Shown here in pieces: positions 7,365 to 17,800 of a stretch of DNA of 33,635 nt. The translations under genes were made by a program, and so were the position numbers. The stretch comes from Streptacidiphilus fuscans. Lineage in GTDB: Bacteria > Actinomycetota > Actinomycetes > Streptomycetales > Streptomycetaceae. The stretch is from assembly GCF_015690355.1 (NCBI RefSeq), contig NZ_JADPRT010000029.1, positions 1 through 33,635 of the forward strand, given 5' to 3'. Position 1 is the first letter of the stretch. Each line of letters opens with the position of its first letter. The notes under the pieces were generated by a model that saw only the letters and a list, made by a program, of their open reading frames with translations, was not told the DNA's origin and did not search any database.

Positions 7365-8085
7365 TTACATGCCGGTCCAGTCGCCGGTGACCGGGGTATC
7401 GGTGGAGACGCCGAAGGCCTGGGACTGGTTGGTGGTTCCGGAGGTCACGGAGTTGTCCAGGTAGAAGGTGAAGGTGCTGGAGCGCCACACGCCGATGCCG
7501 GTGGAGCCGCTGCCGGTCCAGTCGCCGGTGATCGGGGTGTCACCGGAGGTGCCGTAGGTCTGGGTGGTGAGCGCGGTGGTGTTGGTGAGGGAGGTGGCGG
7601 GGATGAACTGCCAGGTGCTGGGTCGGTAGACGCCGACGCTGGTGGTGCCGGTGCCGGTCCAGTCGCCGACGACGGGGACGTCGCCGGTGTCGCCGTACCA
7701 GACGACGTGGTCGACGTTGGAGGACGTGAGCGAGTCGTCGAGGTAGAAGTGCTCGTTGCTGGGGCGGTAGACGCCGACGGTGGTGATGCCGTCGCCGTTC
7801 CAGTCGCCGACGACGGGTTCGTCGCCGCTGTCGCCGAGCGCGATGGTGTGGTCGATCTCGGAGACGGTGTTGGAGTCGTCGAGGTAGAAGGTGGAGTTGC
7901 TGGGGCGGTAGACGCCGACGCCGTTGACTCCGGTGCCGGACCAGTCACCGGTCACTGGGATGTCGCCGGCTTGGGCGAAGGTGAGGGTGAGGGTGTGGTC
8001 GACGGTGGTGCTGTTGTTGGCGGTGTCGAAGATGAAGGTGTTGGTGCTGGATCGGTACAGGCCGATGGTGCTGGTCGGGTGGATG
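7365..8085 (-). repeat. Tandem coding repeats (~48 aa, ~144 bp units)
   Basis: Five degenerate units at the end of the DNRLRE gene carry the motifs GVYRPS(N/T), F(Y/I)LDDS and GD.PV(V/T)GDW.G.G. The last unit ends exactly at the stop codon, at GDWTGM. They resemble FG-GAP/VCBS-type propeller blades with Asp/Asn/Gly calcium-binding loops such as DWNGDG. Confidence 0.8.
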
Positions 8086-11000
8086 GGCTTGACGCCTTCG
8101 AGGGAGGCGACGTTGGCGGCCCAGCCGGGGGAGCCGACCGTGATCGGGTTCTGCAGGGTCACGTTGCCGGTGGTGGTGTCGACGCTGGTGGGGATGTCGA
8201 CCAGTTCACCGGTCTTGTTGGTCGCCCACAGGGTGGGGCCGGCGTTGTCGGCGGGGCCGTCGGTGGTGATGGCTGGGTACTGGGCGACGCGGAAGCCGCT
8301 GGTGGCGAAGGTGGTGGCCGACGGGGCGGTCTGGTTGTTCCAGGTCTCGATGTTCTGGACCTGGCCGAGGCTGCCGTTGCTGGTGTCGCGTACCCACAGT
8401 GCGGGGGTGCCGTTGATCAGTCCGGGGGACATGATCGTGACGTGGGACCAGTAGGAGCTTGTGGACAGCAGGGTGGCCCTGGTGAAGGTGTCGGTTCCAC
8501 CGGTGTACATCCACAGCGTCCAGTCCCCGTTGTTGGGGTTTTCCTCGACGGTGAGCAGTGACGGCTTGCCGGAACTGGAAGCGGGGGGCAGGACGGCGAT
8601 CTGCTTGACCCAGGACCAGTCGCTGGAGTTGTAGTCTGCGGGGGGATTGCTGATGGTGGGGCGGATCTGGGGGTATGTGCTCCATGCTCCGCCGGGGGTG
8701 CAGTTCTGGTTCTGCGTGTCGATCTCGGCCTGGGCGCCCTGGACGACGACCAGGTCGTCGCAGGTCTGGCCGCTGAAGGAGCCCTGGTGCGCGATGAGCG
8801 CTCCGGTGAAGCTGCTGCCGCCGGGCGCCTTGGTCCCTGGCATCAGCTTGGCGCCCGTGCCGTTCGGGTTGTTGACGAACGGGTCGCTGTAGTACATGAG
8901 ATCGCCGCTGGAGTCGACGGTGGCCAGGTCGGGCTTGCCGTCTCCGGTCAGGTCCCCGTGGGTGCCGGGGGTGAAGGCACCTTCGGCGACGTAGTAGTCG
9001 AAGTGCTGGGGGGCGGACTCGTTGCCCGCGTTGTCGACCGCCTGGTACCAGACGACGTGGGTGCCCCAGCTGGTGGCGGGCAGCTTGATGCTGGCGGTGC
9101 TTGCGGTGACTGGCAGTTCGCCGCTGCCGCCGCTGTTGATGGAGGTGCCGTCGATGTTGTAGTTGATCTTCGCGATGCCGGAGGGGTCGGTGCCCGGGTC
9201 GGTCGCGGTCAGGTTGAGGCTGCCGGGTGCCGCGCCGGCGGTGGTGGGCGGAGCGGAGCTGCTGACCGAGACGGTGGGCGGGGTGAAGTCGGTGCGGAAG
9301 TAGCAGGAGGAGCCGGAAGGTGCGGCAGCGCTGCTGTAGGAGCCGCTGCCGCCGCTGCCGCTCTGGGCGTAGACCTGCCACTGGTACTCGTCGCCGTCGC
9401 TGAGAGACCCCGCGGGCGTCACGCTCACCCGCTGCGGAGTGCTCTGCGCGGTGATGGTCGGGCCCTTGAGGTCCGTCCAGGGGGAGGTGTTGGTCGGTGC
9501 GACCTGGTGCCACCAGAAGTCCGAGGTCTCCGCGTAGCCGGTGTCGGGGCCGGTGAGGTCGGCGTTGAGAGTGACCGTGGAGGCGTCGTTCTTGTCGATC
9601 CAGGTGCCCGGGGCAGTGGTGTCGCAGGCGGTGGTGTCGCCGGTGTTGGTGATCGACAGGTTGGTCGGGAGGTTCGGAGTGGACCAGTAGGTGACCTCGA
9701 GCGCGGGGTGGTTGCTGGAGGTGGAGTCGCCGATCAGGTACCGGTAGGCGGTGTCGTCGCTCTCGTTGTGGGCCTGCAGGACCATGGTCTGGTTCTGGTA
9801 GCCGTTGGCGACGGCCTGCTGCACCAGCGAGGTGACGTCGAAGTTCGCGTTACCCGTGGTGTTGCTGTTGATGCTGGGGAAGTTCGCGCTCGCGGAGACC
9901 GTGGGCCACACGTTCTGGTTGTTCCAGGTGGTGCCGGAGCTGATGGCGCCGCCGCCGTACAGGTCGATCTGGTTGGAGCCGGTCCAGGCGGAGGTGGGGC
10001 CTTGCTCGGTCATGCTGAGCGTGGCGCCGGTGACGTGCTTGCCGGCCAGACCGTTCATGGGGAACTCGAACATCGATCGGGTGACGCCGAACGCGGTGCA
10101 GCCACTGGTGCCGTTGGAGCACCAGTCGTCGTAGCCGACGTGCGCGTCGGTGTCGTTGGTGTTGTTACTCCCCTCCCAGTAGCTGGTACCGGAGTTGACG
10201 GAGGAAACCCAGGTCCACCCGTTGCCGTCCGTCGAGCCGGTGGACGGGCTGACGGAAGGGTCGATAACCAGCGGGTAGGTATTGGTGCTGGCGGTCAGAG
10301 AGCCTGCGGGCGGGACGATGTCCACGTTGTCGCCGCTGACGGTGACGCCAAGGTCGGTGACGGGGTTGGCGTCGTCCATGGAAGTCCCGGTGGACGGTGT
10401 GCCCGACGCGACCGCCAGGCTCCGGACGGCCGCGGTCGCGCCTGACGCGCTGGGGCTGGGACTGGGGCTCGGCGAGCTGGTGCTGCCGCCCTGCGGGGCC
10501 GCGGAGTCCCACATGGTGGGCGTGGGGGAGGAGAACACGGCGTTGCCGCTGGCGTCGGTGGCCTGCACGCCGCCCGCGGCGTTCTTGCCGAGGGTGAGGC
10601 CGGAGCTGACGCTGGTGGTGAGCTGGATGTTCTGCAGGGCCGGGTTGGCGGCGGCGGTGGCGTTCTTGACGACGAGGTGCTCGGTGTAGCCGCCGTCAAT
10701 CTGGGCCGTCATCTGCAGGTCGACGCCCGGGTAGACCGAAGCGTAGGTGGCGGTCGCCCCGGAGACGCTCGGGGTAGGCAGGGAAGCGGGCCAGGAGATG
10801 GAGAACTGCTGTCCCTGAGGGTTGGTCAGGGTGGCGAGCGGGCCGCTGCCTCCGCCGGAGAAGGTAACGCTGGAGGTGGCGGCCCTGGGGGAGAGGCCGC
10901 CGTTGCTGTTCTGCTGCAGCGTGGCGTCCACGGGCACCCAGGTGCCGCCCTGGTCGACCTGGACGGGCACCGGGCTGTCGGTGTACGTGAGCGTGCCGTC

Positions 11001-11246
11001 GGGGTTGGCGACCGTGGTGGAGTTCTGCGTGTTGTCCGCAGCCACAGGCACGCTCTTGCCGGTGGTATGAGCCTGCGCCAGGGCTGCAGCTTCGGGGGTG
11101 ATCGTGACCGGCGGACCGTCGGCGTGGGCCGCGGCGGGCGCGATCGCCGACAGCGGCGCGGCGACCAGCGCAGCGGCGACTATCCCTCCGATCCGTCTGC
11201 CAAGGGGCCGCCCAGGTGCGGCCAGTCGTGCATGCCGGATCCCCAT
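7365..11246 (-). CDS. Giant secreted DNRLRE-domain protein with C-terminal FG-GAP/VCBS-like repeats
   Basis: ATG 11246 has AGGAGG 5 bases upstream and gives 1293 aa. It has an N-terminal signal peptide (RRIGGIVAAALVAAPLSAIAPAAAHA, residues ~18-43 of the mature start region). About residues 55-330 form the beta-rich module usual for actinobacterial wall-associated proteins paired with RHS/YD proteins. Roughly 350-520 is a DNRLRE module (YWEGSNNT, SMFEFPMNGLAG, ALEVTYWS). A fibronectin-like region follows, then an FG-GAP start (GDLTGDGKPDLATVD) and at the C-terminus ~48-aa repeats of the type VGVYRPSN..FYLDDS..GD.PVVGDWNGDG. These look like Ca-binding beta-propeller blades. It heads the leftward group and is divergent from the RHS toxin; such DNRLRE proteins commonly neighbour RHS genes in Streptomyces. 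The role is probably surface display or export aid, but unproven. Confidence 0.85.
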   Translation of the reverse strand: MGIRHARLAAPGRPLGRRIGGIVAAALVAAPLSAIAPAAAHADGPPVTITPEAAALAQAHTTGKSVPVAADNTQNSTTVANPDGTLTYTDSPVPVQVDQGGTWVPVDATLQQNSNGGLSPRAATSSVTFSGGGSGPLATLTNPQGQQFSISWPASLPTPSVSGATATYASVYPGVDLQMTAQIDGGYTEHLVVKNATAAANPALQNIQLTTSVSSGLTLGKNAAGGVQATDASGNAVFSSPTPTMWDSAAPQGGSTSSPSPSPSPSASGATAAVRSLAVASGTPSTGTSMDDANPVTDLGVTVSGDNVDIVPPAGSLTASTNTYPLVIDPSVSPSTGSTDGNGWTWVSSVNSGTSYWEGSNNTNDTDAHVGYDDWCSNGTSGCTAFGVTRSMFEFPMNGLAGKHVTGATLSMTEQGPTSAWTGSNQIDLYGGGAISSGTTWNNQNVWPTVSASANFPSINSNTTGNANFDVTSLVQQAVANGYQNQTMVLQAHNESDDTAYRYLIGDSTSSNHPALEVTYWSTPNLPTNLSITNTGDTTACDTTAPGTWIDKNDASTVTLNADLTGPDTGYAETSDFWWHQVAPTNTSPWTDLKGPTITAQSTPQRVSVTPAGSLSDGDEYQWQVYAQSGSGGSGSYSSAAAPSGSSCYFRTDFTPPTVSVSSSAPPTTAGAAPGSLNLTATDPGTDPSGIAKINYNIDGTSINSGGSGELPVTASTASIKLPATSWGTHVVWYQAVDNAGNESAPQHFDYYVAEGAFTPGTHGDLTGDGKPDLATVDSSGDLMYYSDPFVNNPNGTGAKLMPGTKAPGGSSFTGALIAHQGSFSGQTCDDLVVVQGAQAEIDTQNQNCTPGGAWSTYPQIRPTISNPPADYNSSDWSWVKQIAVLPPASSSGKPSLLTVEENPNNGDWTLWMYTGGTDTFTRATLLSTSSYWSHVTIMSPGLINGTPALWVRDTSNGSLGQVQNIETWNNQTAPSATTFATSGFRVAQYPAITTDGPADNAGPTLWATNKTGELVDIPTSVDTTTGNVTLQNPITVGSPGWAANVASLEGVKPIHPTSTIGLYRSSTNTFIFDTANNSTTVDHTLTLTFAQAGDIPVTGDWSGTGVNGVGVYRPSNSTFYLDDSNTVSEIDHTIALGDSGDEPVVGDWNGDGITTVGVYRPSNEHFYLDDSLTSSNVDHVVWYGDTGDVPVVGDWTGTGTTSVGVYRPSTWQFIPATSLTNTTALTTQTYGTSGDTPITGDWTGSGSTGIGVWRSSTFTFYLDNSVTSGTTNQSQAFGVSTDTPVTGDWTGM

Positions 11247-11836
11247 GGGGGCCTCCTGTGACTGTCGTGTGTGCAGCCGTGTTGCTGCGCGCACACGCTA
11301 ACCCCGTCTCCGACGCTCTGACCTGGGGGAACCCCACTGACGAGACGTCAGAACGCCTGATTGATGTGATTTCGACCATTCCGTACGAGATCGCATGACA
11401 AGTCATCAGGTAGGAACTGAATGAGGATGACTTCATTCGTGGGGATATTGTCAAAATCGGGCAAAGGGGATGTGGCTCTGGGGACTTGATGTGGCGGAGG
11501 GTCTCTCGACAGTGATGCGAACTCAAGATCATTAAGTATGTCCACGGATGAATGCAGCCCTTGCTTCTCTAGGGCTTCAGGGGTTTGGCTCCTGCCTCTG
11601 TCGGCGACTTCGGTTGCGGAAGCCGGTGGCCAATGAGGGTGCGAGCTGCGGAGATGGCCCGGCCAGTCATCGGCTGATGCTCGCTTGGTCACCTTTTGCG
11701 TTTAATGCTCACGATCTGTCAGGTCGCTTGAAAGTAAGAAGTTAATAATCGTCATTCCGCTTGTGGCTTCGGTGGGCTCTACATTTCGTGATCGTCTCTG
11801 CGGCGCTGCCGCGCACCTTCGATCACGGGGGTCCTC
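11247..11836. promoter_or_regulatory. Divergent intergenic region between DNRLRE and RHS genes
   Basis: About 590 bases without a convincing gene, visibly less G/C-rich than the surroundings, must hold promoters for both giant genes. Two inverted repeats are visible near the DNRLRE start: CTGACG-aga-CGTCAG (11337-11351) and ATGAC-aa-GTCAT (11395-11406). They share a TGAC/GTCA half-site and are 43 bases apart, so they may be two operators of one regulator. An A/T-rich run, TTAATAAT (11742-11749), lies before the RHS gene. I cannot place -35/-10 boxes with certainty. Confidence 0.45.
11337..11406. promoter_or_regulatory. Pair of TGAC/GTCA inverted repeats (candidate operators)
   Basis: CTGACGAGACGTCAG at 11337-11351 and ATGACAAGTCAT at 11395-11406 are perfect short palindromes with a shared half-site core. 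They lie about 90-160 bases upstream of the DNRLRE start. A role as regulator-binding sites is inferred only from symmetry and position. Confidence 0.35.
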
Positions 11837-14800
11837 TTGGTCGCCTCGCGCCGACCCCGCCTGGCACGGCGGACGCGCTCCAGACTCACGAGCCTGTTCG
11901 CCTTGGTTGCGGTCTTCGCTCTCGGCATGTCCTTCCTGCCTGACATGGCGTTCGCCGCTCAATACGCCAAGGGACAGGTCTGGTCACCACCGCAGACCCC
12001 CCTCGCACCAGCCAAGGGTGTGCCACGCGCCGACGCAACGAGCGTCAAAAGCCATCAGGTGGTTCCCACCGTCAGGCCCTACCGGGCTCCCGCAGTCGAC
12101 CTGCCGAAGGCGGGCCAGACCACGACGGCGCTTGGTGCCGCGGGCGCCGTCGCGCCGCTGGCGAAGAGCCGCGTGGTGACCGGGACCGCCTCCCGGGTGG
12201 GCACCTCGCCCTTGTGGGTGGCTGCAGCAGCGACCGGCAGCGCCGCTCCCAGTGGGGTGCAGGTCCGCTTCGCCGACCCGGCCGCTGCCCGCAAGGGCGG
12301 CATCACCTCGGGCCTGATGTTCGGCGTCGCCCGCGGGGACCGGGCCGGCACCGACGGCAAGGTCGCCGTGCAGCTCGACCCGAGCCTGTTGACCGGTGAG
12401 GGCGGCGGCAACCTCGGATCGCGCCTGCACCTGGTCGAGCTGCCCGCCTGCGCGCTGACGACGCCGCAGCTTGCCGCATGCCAGAAGCAGACCCCCGTGG
12501 ACGCGGTCCGTGACCCGCACACCGGACGCATCATCGCCGACCTGACCCTCCCCGCCACCCCCGCGGCGCCCACCACCACGACGAGCGCGGCCGCCGGCAC
12601 AGCGGGTGCGACCGGTGACCGCCCTTCAGCGGCCGGCACCCGCACCACTGCGGCCGTGGTCAGTCCCATGACCGTCCTCGCCGCAGTCGCCGGCCCGTCC
12701 GGCTCAACCGGCACCTACACGGCGACCTCGCTCAAGCCCTCAGACCAGTGGTCCGCGGGCGGATCCACCGGCGACTTCGAGTACAGCTACCCGATCCAGG
12801 TCCCGGGCACCCTCGGCGGTGCCGCGCCCACGGTGAGCTTGGGCTACTCCTCCTCCAGCGTCGACGGCGAGAACGCCTCCACCAACACTCAGACCTCCGG
12901 GGTCGGTGACGGCTGGTCAAGCCCCTCCGACTTCATCGAGCGCTCCTACCAGCCCTGCTCCCAGGACGGCCTGTCCAGCTCCGGCGACACCTGCTGGGGC
13001 TTCGGCGGCAACGAACTGACCGCCACAGGGCAGAACGCCGGGCAGATCGTCTACGACGACAGCACCAAGACCTACCACCTGTCCGGTGACAGCGGCGCCA
13101 CCATCAGCTACCTGACCAACCTCAACAACGGCGCCTACAAGGGCGAGGGCTGGGAGATCACGCTCCAGGACGGCACCCGCATGTACTACGGCGCGGGCAA
13201 GCTGCCCACCGCCGAAGGCGGAACCGGATCCGACCCCGCCACCAACTCGGTCTCCACCGAGCCGGTCTACTGCCCCAAAAGCGGCGACTCCTGCTACTCC
13301 TCCACCACCGGCACCAGCTCCTACGCCACGAACATGGCCTATCGCTGGTACCTCGACTTCGTGGTCGACCCCCACGGCAACACCACCGAGTACAACTACA
13401 CGCAGGAGACCAACTACTACGCCCGCTCCAGCGCACACACTCTCACCGCGTACGACCGCGCCGCCTACCTGAACACCATTGAATACGGCTGGCGCACCTC
13501 GGACATCGTCTCCGAGGGTGCCAAACCCGCCCCCGCCGCAAAGGTCGTCTTCACCCCCGCCAACCGGTGCATCGTCGGCAGCGTCATCAACACCCACACC
13601 GTCAGCAGCACCGACTGCGCGTCACTGACCTCCACGTCGGCCCCGTACTGGCCCGACGTGCCCCAAGACCAGGTCTGCGCCTCCACCGGCACCTGCACCA
13701 ACTACGCCATGTCGTTCTTCTCCACGGTGCGGCTCACCCAGATCCAAACCCAGGTCAACACCGGCACCACCGGCACCACCAACTACAAGCCGGTCGACAC
13801 CTACGCCCTGAGCCAGTCGTACCCCGACCCCGGTGACGGCACCACCCCGGCGCTGCGCCTGGAATCCGTGACCCGAACCGGCAACGACGGGGGCACAACT
13901 CCCCCTCTCACTGTCAGTTTCACCCACGCCGCCATGCCCAACCGGGCCCCCGGAGCCGCGTCCTATCCCGCGTTCAACCGGTACCGGATCACAGCCATCG
14001 ACACCGAGTCCGGTGAGGCAATCGACGTCACCTACTCGGCACCGGACTGCAACCAGTCCACCACCAGCCCAGACCTGCCGGCCCCCTCCAACGACACCAG
14101 GCTGTGCTACCAGGAGTACTGGACCCCACCCACCGGCAGCACCATCTCCGACTGGTTCGAGAAATACGTTGTCACCCAGGTCGTCGACAACGACCAGGTC
14201 GGCGGCGCGCCGGCCCGCTACACCACCTACACCTACAACGGCACCCCGGCCTGGCACCGCAACGACTCCCCGCTGGTCGCCAACAACCAGCGCACCTGGG
14301 ACCAGTTCCGCGGCTACGGCTCGGTGACCACCGAGACCGGCCATGCCCCCGACCCGATCACCGAGTCCACCACCTCGTACCTGCGCGGAATGTCAGGCGA
14401 CTCCACCTCGCAGTCCAGCATGACCCCGCGCACCTGGCCCGCCGTGACCGACTCGATCGGCGACCAGATCACTGACTCGAACCAGTACGCCGGCATGGCG
14501 TACGAGACCCAGACCTACAACCAGGCCGGCGGCAAAGTCGTCAAGGACGACATCACCTTGCCCTGGTCTCAGCAGACCGCCACGCACGCCGAGAGCACCC
14601 CCGCAGGTCTGCCCTCGGAGACCGCCAACTTCGTCCGCACCGCCAGCACTGTCTCCCGCGGCCTGATGTCGGACGGCAGCACCTGGCGCACCACGAAGAC
14701 CGTCAACACCTACTCGCCCACCACCGGCCTGCTCACCGAGGCAGACAACCAGGGCGACACCTCCTTGCTCAACGGCAGCAGCTCCCAGGAGTCCTGCACC

Positions 14801-17800
14801 ACCTACAGCTACGCCACCCCGCCCACCAGCGGCCTGAACACCGGCATGGTCTCCCTGCCCGCCGAGACCACCACCGTCGCCCTCACCAGCGGCACCGGCG
14901 TTGGCAACGCGGCCTGCCCAGCCAAGACTGCCGCCAACACCACCAGCGACACCCGCAACTTCTACGACGGCAGCACTACCCCCGGCGTCATCCCGACGGC
15001 CGGCGTAGGCAACATCACCGAGACCGACACGCTCGGCAGTTGGAGCGGCACCACCGAGAACTTCACCAAGAAGACAACCAGCCCGTCCGGCACCACCGGT
15101 TACGACGTCTACGGCCGCCAGCTGTCAGCGACCGACGTTCGCGGCGACACCGTCACCACCGCTTACACCCCGGCCACGGGCACGCTGCCCACCAGCGACA
15201 CCGCTACAAACGTGACCGCCGGCAACTGGACCACGACCACCACCCTCGACCAGCTGCGCCAGCTGCCAGCCAAGGTCGTGGACCCCAACGGCAACAGCAC
15301 CAGCAAGGCCTATGACGCCCTCGGCCGCCTCACCAGCGTGTGGCTGCCCAACCGGGCCACCAGCGCCACCGCCTCCGAGGTGTTCGTCTACAGCGTCGGC
15401 GGCCAGACCGCCCCGACCTGGACCGAGGCCAAGACCCTGCGCGACGACGGCACCTACGCCGTCGACTACCAGATCGAGAACGGCTTCGGCGACCTGCGCC
15501 AGGACCAGACCCTTTCCAAGGACAGCGCCAACTCCAATGGCGCCCTAGTCTCTGACGACTTCTACGACTCGCACGGCTGGAAGGTGAAGACCACCAGCAC
15601 CCCGTACTACGTCACCAGCGCGCCGTCTTCCACGATCTACCCGGCCGCGGACGCGACCGTCCCAGGGCAGACCGTGACCACCTACGATGGCATGGGCCGT
15701 GCGGTCCAGTCCGCGTTCTACTCCTACAGCGCCGAGCAGTGGGCGACTACCACCGCCTACCCGGGCGTTGACCGCACCGACGTCAGCCGACCCACCGGCG
15801 GTACCGCCACCAGCACTGTCACCGACGCCCAGGGGCGCACTACCGCGCTGTGGACCTACCACTCCAACACCGCAACAGGCAATCAGGCCGACGCGACGGT
15901 CACCTCCTACGCGTACACCCGCACCACCGCCTCTGGCGGAGCGGCGACCGAGAACACCATCACCGACGCGTCAGGCCACACCCGCACCCAGACAGCCGAC
16001 GCGAATGGCAACCAGGTCGCTTCCCAGGACCCGGACGCCGGGAACTCCAGCTCGACCTTCGACGCCGCCGGTGACCTGCTGACCTCCACCGACGCCAACA
16101 ACACCACCCTCACCTACAGCTACGACACCCTCGGCCGGAAGACCACCCTCTACCAGGGCACCACCGAACTGGACTCCTGGAGCTACGACACCGCCACGGG
16201 CGGCAAGGGCCAACTCGCCTCCCAAACGTCCTACAGCAGCGGCAACGCCTACACCCAGACCATCGCCGGCTACACCAACCTGGGCTCCTCCACCGGCGTC
16301 AGCACGGTCATCCCGGCAAGCGAAGGCAGCCTCGCCGGCACCTACAGCGTCTCCTACGCCTACACCCCGGTCGAGGGCTTGCTCTCCCAGACCACCTACG
16401 GTGCCGACGGCGGTCTGCCGGCCGAGACCGTCTACAACTCCTACACCGAGGGCGGACAACTCGGCGCGGTCGGAGGCCAGATCGGCACCAACAGCGTCGA
16501 CTACCTGACCCAGATCGTCTCGAACACGCTCGGCCAGGTCACCCGCTACACGATGGGTGACATGCCGGACCAGGTCGTCCAGACCGACGTCTACGACACC
16601 GCCACCGACCGCGTCACCGAATCCATCCTGGACAAGGAGAACGGCACCGGCCACGTCGACGACAACACCACGTTGTGGAACCAGGCCGGCAAGGTCACCG
16701 CTCAGCAGGATGTCCAGGACAACAGCGCCGCGACCGACCTGCAGTGCTACACCTACAACGGCCAAGACCAGCTGACGGCCGCTTGGACCGACACCGGCGG
16801 TGCCACCAGCGCCGCATCCCCGTCAGTCCCCGGCATCGGCAGCTGTAACAGCACCGCCCCCAGCGCGAGCACCAACGGCGGCCCCGCTCCCTACTGGGAG
16901 AGCTACAGCTACGACGCCGACGGCAACCGCACCGGCCTGACCACCCACGACACCACCGGCGCCACCACCAGCACCCAGACCAGCGCCTACCCGCCCGGCG
17001 CAAGCGGCACCACCGGAACCCCGGACCAGGCCCAGACCACCACCACGACCAACAGCACCGGCGCCACCACCGCCAGCAGCGCCTACACCTACTTCGGCAA
17101 CGGCGCCACCAAGACCGACACCACCACCAACGGCGGCGGCACCACCACCAGCAGCCAGACCTTTACCTACACCCCCGACAACCACACCAGCACCGTCACC
17201 GACACCACCACCGGCAACTCCTCCGGCTACATCTACGACGCCGCCGGCAACCTGCTCGAGCAGAAGGACACCGTCTCCAGTCACACCACCACCCAGCTCT
17301 ACCTGCCCGGAGAACAGCTCACCCTCAACGGCGGCATCACCGCGCTGCGCTACTACACCACCGGCGGCGGCCCCGTCGCCGTCCGCGACAACACCGGCAA
17401 CATCACCTACGAAGCCGCCAACGCCCAGGGCACCTGCACCGTCACCCTCAACTCCACCCTGACCGTCGAGACCCGCCACTCCTACACCCCCTACGGCACC
17501 CCCCGCGGCGTCATCAGCCCCACCCTCGACGGGCGCGGCTACCTCAACGAGCCCGCCGACCCCGCCACCACCTACGACCTGCTCGGCGCCCGCACCTACG
17601 ACCCCACCACCGGCCGCTTCCTCCAGGCTGACCCCCTCCTCGAGGTCGCCGACCCCAACCAACTCGGCGGCTACACCTATTCCTCCGACGATCCCGTCAA
17701 CGGCAGTGACCCCAACGGCCTCATGTACAACGGAGGCGACGGACCGCCGCCCAACTGCGGCTACGATTGCGGCGACGGAGCCCCAGCTCCGACAACCCCG

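Noticed and set aside
7380..8085. Regular ~144-base repeats that might be taken for a CRISPR or satellite array
   Set aside because: They are in-frame coding repeats of a protein domain with degenerate sequence, without uniform repeats and unique spacers.
11348..11692. 114-aa leftward ORF in the divergent gap
   Set aside because: No codon bias, no RBS, no recognisable motif, and it lies in promoter-bearing DNA.
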